64,000 nt of DNA from Uloborus plumipes (GCA_038373865.1 JAXGGA010000020.1:248001-312000); one strand, 5' to 3'; numbered from the stretch's first letter, positions 23,700 to 36,782 are shown. Made by a program: numbers and translations. Notes: a model not told the origin generated them from the letters alone.

Positions 23700-25679
23700 C
23701 AAATCAAAGAAAAAGTTTAAAATTTCAGAAATAAAGTGTAAATAAAAGGGCAAAATTCTCCCATCTGGGCAAATGGATTGAGCATAACATAACTGAAATT
23801 CATGAATGAAGAGCAAATATATGCTTAAAAATGCCTTATCTGAGCAAATAGATTGAGAGTAATATAACTAAATTAATAAACAAGTAATAAAGCATGTTTT
23901 AAGCAGAAACACATTAAACAAATATTAAAACACTCAGACAGCACTTAAGCCGCATTTACGAGAAAACGTTTTTGCTACGATTATTTTCCCTGTGTGACAC
24001 ATAAAAGAAAACCAGAAACATTTGTTTGAATGGATACTGAGAAATGCGACCTTGTTGGCCGCTACTTCGAAAACGTTTTCCCAGCAATTGTGTTTTCCCT
24101 TTTTCTGCTGAAAGATTTTATTCTACTGGCATACATCCGTATTTCATCAATTTTGTAATTGATTTTTTCGGAATTGTCATTTGTATGCTTGTTTTGTGCA
24201 GGGTTTTGGCTTAAGTTGTTGTATTTTTCTCGGAATGTTATTTTTAGATATAGCTTTCTGAAAAACTGTTTTAATGTGTATTTCGTCACGTATTATGTTC
24301 TGCTGAGTTTATCAATTTAAAAAGCATTTTAAGTTGACTTTAAAGCTACACAAATGAGGGACCGCATTAAAAATATGATTTACCATTATTTTTTCTATAT
24401 CAAACGAAATTAGGGACTGTTTATCCTATTTTAGCAAATTGTTTCTTTTTTGTCTAAAATTATAAGTAACTTGACGAATATATATTGATTACTTCCAAAA
24501 ACTGTTTTCGCATCAAATTGAAATGCTAGTAAAGAAATGAATTACATGACATTTAGCGTGTAATAAACATATAAAGCATGATTTTTTTTTGCTAGTTAAA
24601 GATTAGACAATATGTTCTGTACGTATAAATGTAATATTTGCATTAACATTCCCATAAATTATTGTCAAATTACAAAAAATAGCAATGATGGAATTTTACC
24701 AAAGATTCATACATAAAAAAAAAAAAAAAGCATTGATGCCTGCATGCTTTTTTTTCAATGATTTCTAGTTGGGAAAATGTTGAAGAATATTTTATGATAA
24801 AAACAAAAAAAAAATGTAATAACAATAAATAACTAAATTAAAGAAATAATAATAAATAGATGCGTAAGTAGTTCTCCAAAGAAAACATTTACTAAGATTC
24901 TTGTAAAATAACATTATGTGTGCCTGTAACTTACTGAAATATTTTTTTATGTATAAGTTCTCATACTTCAGCAAAAATGAGGCAGAATAGATGCTAAACA
25001 TAGCAAAGCATTTTTTTTTCCTGAACTACTGCATATTTTATCTGAAAAATCTAAGAAATTAAACAATGCAATTGTACTAGTCAATAAAAACAATGTTTCA
25101 AATAAAAAAGGTATATTATTCAATATGTGCAAATGCATGCAGCTTAGCACATAAAAATTACGGATGTCTTTTTATCTATATAATCTGGTCGATAAAAAAA
25201 TGAGAGTCGTTGTTAACCTGAAACATTTGTACTCAAGAAATTGTAGTTACTGTGATTTCTTACTATATTTTTTGTAATAACATATGATTTATTCCATTTA
25301 ATATTTAATAAAACGTTTTAGCAGCATTTAAAAGCTTAAAAAAATAATTGCACAGGGGAAAAATATTCGACATATTTTTATCTACATTATTTCTTTTAAG
25401 AAGCTTTTGCTCGAAGAATCTTTATACAAACTCTTTCACGTGTTTCGAATTTCGGCTACAGTTTTCAGAATTTACCACTGTCCGTATAGCATCGCTGACC
25501 CTTTTTATATCTTACTTTATGCATCATCACCCCGTAAAATATTGTTAATGTATTGCTGTCCATCAAATACCTATACATAATACTAGAACCGTATAAGTAC
25601 TTCAATACGCCTGTTTGCATTGGATCCTCAGAAAGCTAGAATATACCGGGACATAACTCACTTAGTCTAAATGTTTTAA
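23700..25679. other. AT-rich non-coding stretch
   Basis: No gene or mobile element was recognised with confidence. GAAAACGTTTT words recur at about 23964 and 24068, which may reflect a small decayed repeat. Confidence 0.5.
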
Positions 25680-25985
25680 ATAATGTAACCATATGTATGC
25701 CAGGATCCAGGCACGGAAACAAAACCGGGAATATAATATTGCCAAGCGATAAAATTTCAAAATCCCCTAGGCGCATATCGCAGACATTAAGCGAACATTC
25801 ATGCAGAAAGCTGGATGTATTCAACCATTTTCCCCTTCTTACATCTATATTCCTGAATACGCTTCCGTAAGTCTTCTATCATTTTTGCGTAGTCGAAAAT
25901 CGGCAAGGATAGCACTAAGAGCACATGACCACACAAGCGCATTTGCCTCGAACGTGCTCTTTCTGAGATAAAGGAGGGAAATTTT
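25680..25985. other. GC-richer island
   Basis: Composition is less AT-rich over about 300 bp, without long frames or inverted ends. It directly precedes the tandem duplication at 25990. Candidate conserved non-coding element; function unknown. Confidence 0.3.
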
Positions 25986-25989
25986 TCCG

Positions 25990-26370
25990 GGAGCTTTCCG
26001 TTTAAAATGCAAATACAGGATTGAATTTCGCGTTGTTTTCGTACGTCTTCAGTTGAGTTTTGCGCAGGAAGTGCAGTCCTCTCTTTTTAAGACTGCGACA
26101 GTATGGCTTTTGTTGTTTAAGTACTCGAACGTAAGGTAAGTAATTGCAGTGCGTTTTACGTAAGGTAATGTGCAGTCATGTACTGAAAATACCTCGTTGC
26201 TATTTCTATTGTTAACAGTAAGAGGTCTAATGCACAACGAATGAGCTTTTCGGGAAATTAGGGAATGACTTTCAGTGCCACTTTCTGTAACGGAACTCAA
26301 ACAATTTGTAAGCATTAAATGAGCGAGAAAATTATGAAAATTAATAAAATGAAAGAAAGTTCTTTTGAAA
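25990..26370. repeat. Tandem duplication, unit 1 (uninterrupted)
   Basis: The unit runs from about AAAATGCAAATACAGGA through TTCAGTTGAGTTTTGCGC, CCTCTCTTTTTAAGACTG, GTACTCGAACGTA and GAGCGAGAAAATTATGAAA. The same ordered words occur in unit 2 (26371-26446 plus 28715-28990). At the site where unit 2 is broken by a piggyBac, unit 1 reads CCTCTCTTTTTAAGAC and so keeps a TTAA-containing sequence. Confidence 0.75.
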
Positions 26371-26450
26371 TGCAAATATAGGAATTAATATCTTATTATT
26401 TTTACAGGGCTTCAGTTGAGTTTTACGCCGCAAGTATCCTCCTCTCTTAA

Positions 26451-28710
26451 CCCATTAATGCTCAACTCCGAACTTTTAAACCATTTTTAGCTCATAACAT
26501 GTGTCTAGGTACTAAATGAACTGGAAAAATATTTAAAAAAATCCTGAACCAAAATGAAAAGTTTTCATTGATATAATGTAACCGTCCTATTTTTAGGAAG
26601 CTAGGCACGAGAGGGTAAAGGATTTTTATAAATACTTCGACCCCTAGATCTTCCAAAATCGATCATCTTAATAACAAATTTGCATATAAAAAATAAAAAT
26701 TCAAGTAACAAAACATAATACAGCTAACACCGCTTTATTGAATCAGTTTTTAATTGAATAAACCGCTTAAATGAATCAAATCATTAGAAAGAGAACACAA
26801 TCCAGCTCTATTAAATTAGCAGCTTTCCTGAATAAAAACTATTTTGAACAAAAGCAATTCATATAAGTGGCGGCCACTGTAATAGAACAATGCAATTCAA
26901 AATAAATTTAAATATTAAAAAGATCATAAATAAAAATAAAAAAAATGAAGAAACCAGAAAATTAAACTCAGACTGTTTAACGAGTGCTTCAAATAAATCC
27001 TTAACATTTAAAATTTAAATTTGCATAACAAGAATTCACATTATCAGCTTACAGAATGACAAAAAAAATAGCATGAGTATATTTTTTCTTACATTTTAAA
27101 GTAAAAGTTACCTAGTATGAAATATTTCAAAGCATTTAGCGTGCAATCCTACTAAACATTTATTGCACTTTCTTGTAGATTTCTCACCGCAGTAAGCACA
27201 TCTTATTTGTTTTGGATTTACTACGATTAAATGATCTTTTCCATCAAATCTCACTTCGTGGGGCACTCTGTTAATTTCTTTGGATTTCCCATAGCCACGC
27301 TGTTTTTGGCTCTCTTGCTGTACTTAGCAAAGTAACTTTGGCAGATTTATCTTCTGAACTGCAAAAGGTCCATTTTGTTTGCTTCATGAAAAGGGCATAA
27401 TCTGCACAGGAGTCATATATTTTTCACAGAATCTTTGAGGCCAAACAGCAACAGTGACCACCACCATTTTTTTTTGACCGAATAGAACAGCGATATTGGG
27501 CTAAGTTCTGATCCATTCGGTCTGTTCCACCCATAAATTTATTATGCTGGGAAACAGTAAATGGTTGGTTTATATTAATAATTTTTTCAGCATTTGACCA
27601 TCGTCTAACTTAAACTATGGGTGTAACACTATATTGATTAGATGCTATTGTCGTTTAATTTAACAAAACTCAAATTTTTCGAGTTTTGGAAATCGTAATT
27701 TTCTCCGTCTTCCTTCTTAAAATATTTAATATCTTCAAATTGCCAGTTTTCAGTTTTGTTTGCCTGTACAGTTCCCGTTGCACATATGTCTTTCTCTGTT
27801 AATTTATCAATTAAAGCGGGTGACGTAAAAGGCTTTTCGAAAAACAAGTCATAGTACTGATTTTCCGAGAGATCTGAGATGAGGTCCATCACATTTGATT
27901 TTTTTTTAGATTATACGTTTATTTAAAAATAACCACTTAATTAGTTATATAAGAGTTTCTTTAATTGGTAATAATTGGCAAAATAAAAACGATATTTAAA
28001 TACAAATAAACTTTGCAATTAATAAAAGTTTATTGAATACTTTTTATTTTGAAAAAAATATGCATAAGAAATATTATGAGATGTTAAAGTATCGTAAATC
28101 ATGGGAAAAGCCAGGTTTTCATGAATAAGAACAAGCAAAAAAAAATTATTAATAAAATGTTAAATATATGCTATCAACTTAACTCTTAATCCATTCATTA
28201 TTCAAAACTTATTTCTGAAACATCATATTTCCGGCATTTTATGATGATATACCATCAAAAATGATCAGTAATGCAAAGTTTTCAGGAACGGAACACGTGT
28301 GAAAAACCTATCCCCACTCGTGCCTAGCGTCCTAAACGTCGTGTAGCGAACGTTACAAAATCGCAGATAAAACTGCGTTAAAATAATATTTTTAAAAAAT
28401 TGAAAAAGACGTGTTTTAGAAAAGAGTATAAAGTAAGATTTGAGCATAAAAACTTTTCATATCATCGGAAATTAAAAATTTTAACTTACTTTTTGCTCTT
28501 TGACATTTTAAAAAGATGAAAATTTCACTTCTTGGACTTTCGCCGGTAAAAAAAAAATATTGAATATAATTTTAGTGCGACCATCTCGTGGATAATGATT
28601 AATACAATTAATATAATAATCAGCTATTTGATCTGAAATGAAATACTTTTTTATATATTTATAGAGGATTTTGCGAGCGTCCTTTTAAAAGGACGCTAGG
28701 AACAAATGGG
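26451..28710 (-). mobile_element. piggyBac transposon with TTAA target duplication
   Basis: TTAA at 26447-26450 and 28711-28714 flanks inverted ends beginning CCCATT, the classic piggyBac arrangement. Subterminal inverted repeats are also present: CTCGTGCCTAGCGTCCT near 28317 and, in inverse orientation with one mismatch, near 26600. A degraded transposase lies on the minus strand. The length (2.26 kb) is about that of an autonomous element, but the N-terminal half of the protein is not recognisable. Confidence 0.93.
27108..27911 (-). pseudogene. piggyBac transposase, C-terminal half, broken
   Basis: From the 5' side the frame gives MDLISDLSENQYYDLFFEKP then FTSPALIDKLTEKDICATGT, the region where a catalytic aspartate normally precedes a Phe-Thr-Ser motif. 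Here FFEKPFTS appears to carry Glu in its place. A stop at 27638-27640 follows. Another frame then gives the motif MGGTDRMDQNLAQYR, with the later conserved aspartate, and after more shifts the C-terminal cysteine-rich zinc-binding tail (RCAYCGEKSTRKCNKC, then CLVGLHAKCFEIFH). The stop codon is at 27108-27110. Upstream of 27911 the frame is closed and no N-terminal domain was found, so it is inactive. Confidence 0.9.
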
Positions 28711-28990
28711 TTAAAAACGTTGTGGTAATATATTTTTTGCTCTTTTAGTACTCGAATGTACCATAAGAAATTCCGGTATGTTTTGCAAAAGATAAATGTG
28801 CGCCTATTTTCTGAAAAATATATTGTCGCCCTGTCGCTCCTTAACATTAATTAATCTATTGCGTCATTACTGATGTTTACATGGAATTACAGAAATGAAC
28901 TACCTTCTCACATTATGTAACGAATTTCAAACAGTTTTTATGCAATGAATGAGCGAGAAAAAAATGAAACTGAACATAATGAAACGAACA

Positions 28991-31041
28991 AACGAAAAAG
29001 TAAATAAATGAAAATAAAATAAATAAAAACTTAAATAAATAAATAATAATTAATAAATAAATTGGTAATATACAAAGGAAATGAGTTATTTTTCAAGCAA
29101 CAAGAAAAGTGCGAATGCAAACCTTTTATTTTAAATACTGATTATTCATAACTTATAAGTAGTAAGTAATCAGCAATGTAAATAATTACCCGAGTTTAAT
29201 ATAGCTATATATATATATAGATAATTTTTCAAGCCAGAACGAAAAAAAATCAAACGTGTTTAAAACAAATATTTGCTATTTTCAAGTTCCGTATTTCATT
29301 AAAACTAAATAATTACATAACATACAAAAAACAAACTACCTTATCCAATGACTTAACCTTTAACTAACAAAAATCAATATATATCCTCGCAATCTCATGC
29401 AAATATCTTTTTTTAACACCAAATGTCCCCTAGCTCAAATAAATATCGGAAAAAAGTCTCGACCAATTTAGAGCATCCCCCCAAAAAAACCTCATTTCAG
29501 CTTTTCTTTTCAAACCTGACAACTCAAATATTTCCAAAGAAGAAACGTTATCTGTGCCCAAGGATTCGTGTCCAGCACGATTCCACTCGTCTGTGTTTTG
29601 ATGGTACTACAAATAAAGTCTCACAGCCACCAGGTTCCATTTGTTTCCAAGCTTAGGGTGAAAAAGTGATAAAGCACGGAGGCACAGTTCCAGTGTGTGG
29701 GGTCTGGAGTGAGAAAAGAATAATGCGACAAGAAATCACTCCATAATGGCTGCTTTTTCAAGAATATGGATAGTGCGGTGTCAAAGGGAGATAATGTAAG
29801 GCGTTATTCCATTTAATGTGGAGTATTTTTCTTCTTCTGATTAAAGTAGTATTTCTTGAGAAATAGATGAATATTCAGATTTTTTTAATTATATGTATAA
29901 ATGAGCAATCTCGGGGGTGTTTTTTTTCAAGAACGTTAGGAAAAAAAATACTTTATTTTTCAAGTTGAGCTAATGGATTTCTTTTTATTTTTCGGTATTA
30001 ATGAAAAGCCTACTTTAAAAATATGCAACTCATTTAAAGTAAAATACTACATTGAAAAGCACATATGCGTAGGAATACTACCTACATGAGTTTCGGCGTT
30101 ACTAGGAAATCGATTTTTATTGCAAAAATTTGTTCTTATGAATGCAAAAACATCCGAAAAAAGGCCTTTTGTCGGTTATGGAAAACCTCTTTCCTCCCAA
30201 AATATAGAAGCTCTCTAGAAATAATATAGGAGTATATTGAGACGTATCTTGTTAAAACAAACTTTTTCTTCTCTGAATGTAATGCAACATCTGTGACTTA
30301 GAACCTTGTAATGAGTTTAGATACTATATTCATGGACATTTGGATCAGATTTCCGCTAAAGTAAAATCCGTCCATTCAAAACTACATTTTATGTGACAAA
30401 GAGGAAATCCAACCCACAAGTTTCAAGTTATTTGCACACAGCTTTGACTAACTTATTGATTCTACAATTTACCGATCGATAAAAAACTTTGACTTTTTTT
30501 TACATTCTTTATTTTCAGCGGTAACCGAATAAGCAAACAATAAAGTTACATTACAATCAATGACAAAAATACCAAAAACGGAAAAATACAAAAATGCAGT
30601 TACTACACTTTTAGTGTATAGCTTACTCAGTGATAATCTCACTTATTATTGACGTGAAAACAGTGAGCGGCCAAGTCGTTTAACGATGCAATACGTAGCT
30701 ATAGGTTACTACTATTAACTTAATAATGTGCATCGCATTTCATTTTGACACAAATCTTTAACTTACAGCAACAACATTTTATACCTGGTTTTACACAAAT
30801 TTTGGTAGAAATTCAAGCTAATATGGTATTGTCCTCCGAAGTAGTAAACTTTTCTGTGCAACAACAACCAATGCATATAGGTTCCTAGTTTTAGTTGCAT
30901 TTGCCTGAATACTAACCCTTTTTTATTTCCTACGAACAGTATTTTTAGTCAGAACAAAAAAAATAATATGTTACTTGCTATTAAAGTATAATTAGGAACG
31001 CATAAAATTATAAGTGCAACTCTAAAGCATCAAGAGTAATC
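28991..31041. other. AT-rich non-coding stretch with a GC-richer island near 29540-29770
   Basis: The (AAAT)n-like run at 28995-29060 and a short TA run at 29202-29219 are simple repeats. The island at 29540-29770 (GTCTCACAGCCACCAGG, GGCACAGTTCCAGTGTG) lacks a convincing frame. The 77-residue frame at 29423-29656 is not recognised. Confidence 0.4.
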
Positions 31042-31045
31042 TTAA

Positions 31046-32456
31046 CCCTACACTGCATGGTTTTTTATTTTTCGTAGAAAAAATTATATGTGTTTGTCAA
31101 TGTAATAAGAAAACATGGAAAAATATTTAAAAAAATTTAACTCTAAATTTTCACCCCTTTCTAATTAAAAATAGTTTTGTTGCCAAATGGCTACACCATG
31201 CATTCCACAGATAAAAATGATTGTAAATGATAGTCTTGAAATTAGTTCTTTTTTGTAAAAAAATAGAGGAATTGAACATTTGGTGCACTGTACTCTTGTA
31301 ATCCTTTACATTTTGACATTTTACATTATTTTTTATATGTACTTGTACTTTTTGATGATCAATTCTGTCACATCTGATGTCTTTTGGGGGCTCTCTCGCG
31401 CAAGCTTTCTTTCTTATCTCTCTCTCTTTTTTTTTTTTTTGGTTTGTAACTCTAGTTCTTCTGTAGCTAATGGTCTCTTTTTAATACGCTTTTATTAATT
31501 TCACATGTGGGTTTGTTTGTATGTATGTATGTATGTAACTCTGAATAAAAAATAAAATTTACGTTCTTTGCAAATATAAAAGTAATATATTTAATATTAT
31601 TTTTAATACTAAAGGCTAAACTGTATTGCATATTGATGTATTATAAGTACATGTAAACTTAAGTGCGGATATTCAGTAGTTTTGAAAATCAGAGGGAAAC
31701 CTGTGATGATCACAGCGCATTCCAATGTAAAAGCGTATTTTTTAGTTTTTTTTCAAAATTATATTTTAAAATTATTAATGACTTTACTTGTCCGTGTAAG
31801 CACAACGTTTGTGCTAACTGAAATCTAAAATAAACACGTTTTAAAGGCTTTTCCCTATTGATTTTTTGTTTGTTCACTCTGTTGAACATCAACTAAGCAT
31901 TAATAATTGCGAGGTCTTATAAACGGTAGAACAGCCGAAAGTACCACTTTTGGGTCCGCAAGATTATATTATACCTTCCAAAAAGAGAAAGAAGCTAGCG
32001 CGAAACATAAACAAAGCACATACTTCATGAACTATAGAGATGAATCGAAGTGTTCTCTGGATGCTTACTGCATAATGTTGCCAAATGGCTACAGACATGT
32101 ATTATGTCCTAGATTTTTTCCAAATAATTATTTTGATGTAAAACGCATCTTAAACGAAAGATAAATGTTTATTTTATTCATGTTATTTCTTTAAAAGACA
32201 AAGAAAAATATTTCATTGAAAAAAATAATTTCAAAACATGGTAGTTTGAGTGATTTTAAAAGCTATCCATATGGATTCATTTAAGAGCATGTAACAGACC
32301 AGTGCTGCCATGTACGGGGGATAAATGGTGATAATTGCTTTAAATATACCCAATACTTGCTTTTTATGCATTGAGTTGCCTTTTGACTACATTCTACTAT
32401 TCATAAGGAGGACAAATTGTCCATGTAGCCAATTGGCAACACCATGCAGTGTAGGG
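31046..32456. mobile_element. piggyBac-like non-autonomous element
   Basis: The ends are a perfect 15-bp inverted repeat, CCCTACACTGCATGG, preceded on the left by TTAA (31042-31045) and followed on the right by TTGA, a TTAA with one change. The word TTGCCAAATGGCTACA recurs inside the left end (31181), at 32079 and, inverted with a change, next to the right end. The interior of about 1.4 kb carries no recognised transposase. The plus-strand frame at 31907-32164 (85 residues, starting MRGLINGRTAES) is of unknown nature. Confidence 0.85.
31907..32164 (+). other. Unrecognised 85-residue open frame inside the piggyBac-like element
   Basis: The protein would be polar, with MNYRDESKCSLDAYCIMLPN in its second half and no membrane segment. 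I recognise no domain. The word GCCAAATGGCTACA inside it is one of the element's repeated subterminal words, so the frame may be transposon non-coding sequence read by chance. A C-terminal transposase remnant is possible but not shown. Confidence 0.2.
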
Positions 32457-33089
32457 TTGAAGTGCTCAAAGTTTAAAAAGCAAAAAGAAAAAAAAAGTAA
32501 ATAAACTTTATGACATCATTTTATAAAACATATTCCTGGCATCGGTTTTTGCTATACCGAAGTTCAAAATTGTAAGGTTACTGAAATTATCCCGTTATAT
32601 GATAAGCCATTGCTTTGTAGGAATTAGAAATACATTTAATGTTATAAAAAAATGAAATGTCATAAAAATGGTGAGAAAACTCAATAAACTACAAAAAATA
32701 CTTCTGTCAATTTTAGCCATAAACATTATTAAACAAAAAGTTTCAACAAGTAGAAACAACTATCATATATTGCAGTCAGAAATTTTAGCTCTGATTTCCT
32801 ATTAACTACTGATTATTTCACAATACATTTCACGGGAATGCAATTACACACAATTTGAAATGACTCAAAGTCTGGCAATTTAAAGACTGTTATTTGTATT
32901 CATGACTTACCTCCACCTAATAAGTTAGGACCTTGGGTGTTACAGATTATTATACTCAAGCTCCCTTTCGCCTCTACCCACCAAGCAATTGCAACACTTT
33001 CCAATTGGTGTGGGAAGCGGAGAGAAAAAAAAATCTTGCTAAACTAATTACAAAACGAATAACTTCGAATGAAGTAAAATTCTGGTACC
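32457..33089. other. AT-rich non-coding stretch
   Basis: Nothing recognised. Confidence 0.5.
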
Positions 33090-33575
33090 AAATTGAGATA
33101 TAACTCAAGGCATGGCGTCTAATTCCCTGGGATCCAATCTAATGACATCTAAAGCATGGGGATAGGGGAAAGCAATGGCAGGCAAAATGAAGAAGAGCCT
33201 GGGTAACTTTGGAATAGTTAATAGCTGCATGGGGAAGAGAGATTTGCTCTAAAAAGCTTCATTAATTTACCCTAAAGACCAAGAAAACAATTCCCATGCT
33301 GATTAATTTAGTTGAGAGCAAGTACTATTAATTCGCAACACATTGTACGCATGAGGCACTTAGCTGTTTGCAGAGTGACTAATGGATTTAAGTTTTGGGG
33401 CTGTCTACTTCACTCTGAAGGACCTTTTCCACAGAGATCTGAATATTTGAAGTAAATTGCACCGCGTGGCTCTTTGAAATGAGTTGGAATGATGGCGATA
33501 GAGAATCTCTCTTTTCCTCTCCGACGGATGCTGTGATTTATGTGGTGCACGGGGAGTAAATGGCTTGTGTTTACC
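33090..33575. other. GC-richer island, candidate conserved non-coding element
   Basis: About 480 bp with higher GC than either flank, no inverted ends and no credible frame. It contains TTAATTTAG and ATTAATTCG words of the homeodomain-site type and a TGTGATTTATGTGG stretch. Such words are common by chance, so the regulatory reading is inference only. Confidence 0.3.
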
Positions 33576-33649
33576 TTTATAAATTTAGTGTCGGAACTAA
33601 GCAAATAATTGCATTATTTTTTTCGAAATCGGTTTTTTAGAGTTTTTTA

Positions 33650-33693
33650 AAAAGTGTTTAGCATTTATTTATTTACATAAATGCTAAACACTT
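33650..33693. repeat. Short hairpin
   Basis: AAAAGTGTTTAGCATTTAT and its exact complement are separated by a few bases. No nearby gene gives it a role. Confidence 0.75.
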
Positions 33694-35425
33694 TTCACAC
33701 TGATATTCCACTGATATTCCAATAAAATACTTCGTAAGACGCATGGCGAAATTCACTGTTTCTCTTACGTTTTTAAGAAAAGAGAAATAGTATTTTTAAT
33801 GCAATTAAGCATCTCCTCCCTCATAGAAATATCCAAAATCATAATTCATTACTCGTTAATTTATTTGAAATGTTAAACATTCATTAAAAACGGTTATACT
33901 AATGAAATGCTTTGTAAGACGTTTTGAGAAATTCACTTTTCTTGCTTTTAAAGCAAACATAAATAGTTATTATTATTAGTAATAAATGCAATAAAACATA
34001 TGCTCTTTTATAGAAATATTTAGAATCATATCTTATTAATCGTAAATATAAAATTATACATAATGATTAAGACACACTTTCAAGTTGATAACTATTTTTG
34101 AAAAGCTTTTCGATACGAAAGGAGCAGCATTTATATACAGAAATAAATGTCAAAAAAATTTTCTGCTTATCCAGTAGATGTAGCAACTTTATTCTAATGT
34201 CTTATAACTACACGATGAGCTTCTGATTTCCTTTTTCTTTTTGCAATTTTGCTTCCATACATAAATGCAGCTGTATCAAGCCTATCACCGTTCCTCCTTA
34301 TATCTAATAATTACATTTTGTAAGAAGATGAAAATATTGTTTGAGAGCATTCCGATGATTTTTACATTAACATATTTTATACTTCAAAAAAATAATTGTT
34401 CAAATTACTAAAAAAACTGATGGCTATAAATATTTATTATTTTAAGTATTTATTAATATATTCTTTAAAGTTAAAATTACAGATACATATTTTTAATTTT
34501 AAAATGTAACATCGAAATTTGCATCTAACTGTTCTTTTATTTCCGATGCAATATATTTTCAACGCTTTTTAAACTGATTTGAATATACTTATAATGTCAT
34601 TTGTCTTTATTTCTCTTTAGTTTTTTACACTTTACTATTTAGGGTATTATTTTTAAGGATAGAGTTATATTGATTACTGTAAATTCTCGTATGTAGACAC
34701 GTATAAATAAAACTGATTTAACCATATGTGACGGAAGAAATTGGAAGCTTATTTTATTTATTTTATTTTTTTTTTTGTTCAAGTTAACAGGACATGAATT
34801 TCTATTCACAAAACTGGTCAAAAATGGTACTTTGTTAAATTAGCAGCTAGATAATGGTATTAGCAGGTTGCTTGAAAAGGTGATCGTATCGGATCAATTT
34901 GAGCTCAAAGTTAACAAAGATGAAAATATTATTAATTCATTACAGTTAATGTTGAATTAATTACATTAATTGTTAAAAAAATCATACAAATCGAGAAAGA
35001 TAACTAGATGCTCATTTTTGCGGTTGAATATTTGAATATCTTTCACTTAAGGTTTAAACAGATAATAGTTTTAAAAAATCTTAATTTTTTTATCACAGGA
35101 CGTACTTTTTAGAGAGAAAATTGTGCATTATTATAAGAGTTTTCAAATTGGTGTGTTGTCTCCAAAACAAATCCGATTTTTTTTCCAATGCTGTTAAACG
35201 TATTTTTAAAAGTGACGTAAAATACTACAATTTACAAAACGCTAAATGATACTCATCGTAATAAGACAAATTTATCCTCCTTACTTTCCCATTAACTCCT
35301 CATTAACTGAACATGATTTTGGTAAACAAGTTTAATGGTTTTAAAACATTTCTCTGAAATGATGTCTCAACCACACAAGATTGATTCAGTAAGAAGCAAA
35401 TATATTCTTATTTCCCCACTTCTTT
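33694..35425. other. AT-rich non-coding stretch
   Basis: Nothing recognised beyond homopolymers. Confidence 0.5.
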
Positions 35426-35455
35426 TTCTTCCTCTTATTATAATAAGAGGAAGAA
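35426..35455. repeat. Perfect 30-bp palindrome
   Basis: TTCTTCCTCTTATTA is immediately followed by its exact reverse complement, with no spacer. It lies 26 bp from a second perfect palindrome. Confidence 0.95.
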
Positions 35456-35480
35456 TACTTTTTTCTCCTCTTTTTTTACT

Positions 35481-35520
35481 CCTTTTTTTCGGAATAATAA
35501 TTATTATTCCGAAAAAAAGG
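35481..35520. repeat. Perfect 40-bp palindrome
   Basis: CCTTTTTTTCGGAATAATAA is immediately followed by its exact reverse complement. Spacer-free palindromes of this length are unstable in most cloning hosts and may mark a fold-back event or an assembly artefact. Confidence 0.95.
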
Positions 35521-36782
35521 CCGAATCCTTTGCCTTGAGGAGGAACGTACAGCTTTGATTGAATCTTTTAAAAAGCATAAAACGTATAAATAGGGTTATT
35601 TCTTCGAAATCGCAAATGCATTTACGTTTGAGCCTTATAAAGAAAGAAATAAGCTACTTTTATTGATCGCAGCGCAAGCGTTAAGCATCCATGACCGTGA
35701 TGTCAAAATATTTCGCCTCCCTGCCTGACAATCTGTGGCCAATAATCCAATCGCTAAGACAATCTTGACACGAAAGTGTCACACTAACTGTCACCTGTCT
35801 AGTCAAAGAACATACAGATACCATTAAGTGCGAGGTTAGTTGAATGACAAAATCAGGGATAGAACTTAAACTTGGATTTTGAAGATTTTTTAAGCTAGTA
35901 TTTATTTCCAAAATATCTCTAAAATATCTGTTCCTTTAACACATCTAGCTTAAATTAATGTAATTATGTTTGTGTGGTGGTACTTTAAAAATCACATTAT
36001 GTATTTAAAAGAAAGTACGCGTGGAAACAATTGATAATTATTAAAGTTTATGTTTAACAAAGTTCATCGTAATACTTGAAATGAGTAAAATCCTTAGTTG
36101 AGCTGGAAATTTTTTTATTAAACGATTTTTTTTAATATTTTAGACCCTTACTAAAGTAAAAAACGTATATTGAATCAGTTGTAGTAATTGGAAGTACAAT
36201 TCCAATGTCTTATATTTATATTCTTCTCTAACGCTTGAATACATTGAGGACTACAACTAGCATCCAGAACATTAATATAGCAGCAACTATAAAAAATGGA
36301 CTTTAGTAAATAAAATATTGTTTTCATGTTGTGAATGTGTTTTTTTTTTTAAATCCACAAACTAGATGACACATAAAAACAGTGACTTGATTCCTCATAA
36401 GATTGATGTCGATAGAAAACAATGATATGATTCCTCAGCTTTTTTTTTTACATTTCCTTTCCTTTGCTAAAACTACTGAAATGGAATTATTTTTTACTTA
36501 TTTTTATAATGGATGCGATGAACTTCTAAGTTTTGAATCCAATTGAATCAATAATGAACCAGATACTAAACAAACCTGCAAAAGCGTAAAATTTTCTTGG
36601 AAATTTCCAGACGGGATTGAGTCATCCAAAACGCAATATAGATTTAAAAATTACTATTTTACCGTTTACTAGTATAAAACTTAAATATGTTCAGTTGCAC
36701 TCAAATGAAAATATTATTGTATTTATATTAACTATATAATTTTTTTTTTACTAAACTGTGTAAGAGTTGTGGAAATTGTCTC
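35521..36782. other. AT-rich non-coding stretch
   Basis: Nothing recognised; TTCCTCA words near 36390 and 36433 are short chance-level repeats. Confidence 0.5.

Larger units (their letters stand above)
26371..28990. repeat. Tandem duplication, unit 2 (split by piggyBac)
   Basis: The left part (26371-26446) matches unit 1 up to CCTCTC. The right part (from about 28711) resumes with GTACTCGAATGTACC, ATTTTCTGAAAAATA and GAGCGAGAAAAAAATGAAA. The piggyBac at 26451-28710 lies between the two parts. Confidence 0.75.

Noticed and set aside
23940..24090. Possible MITE around recurring GAAAACGTTTT words
   Set aside because: The words are short and self-complementary, and no convincing inverted ends or target duplication could be aligned.
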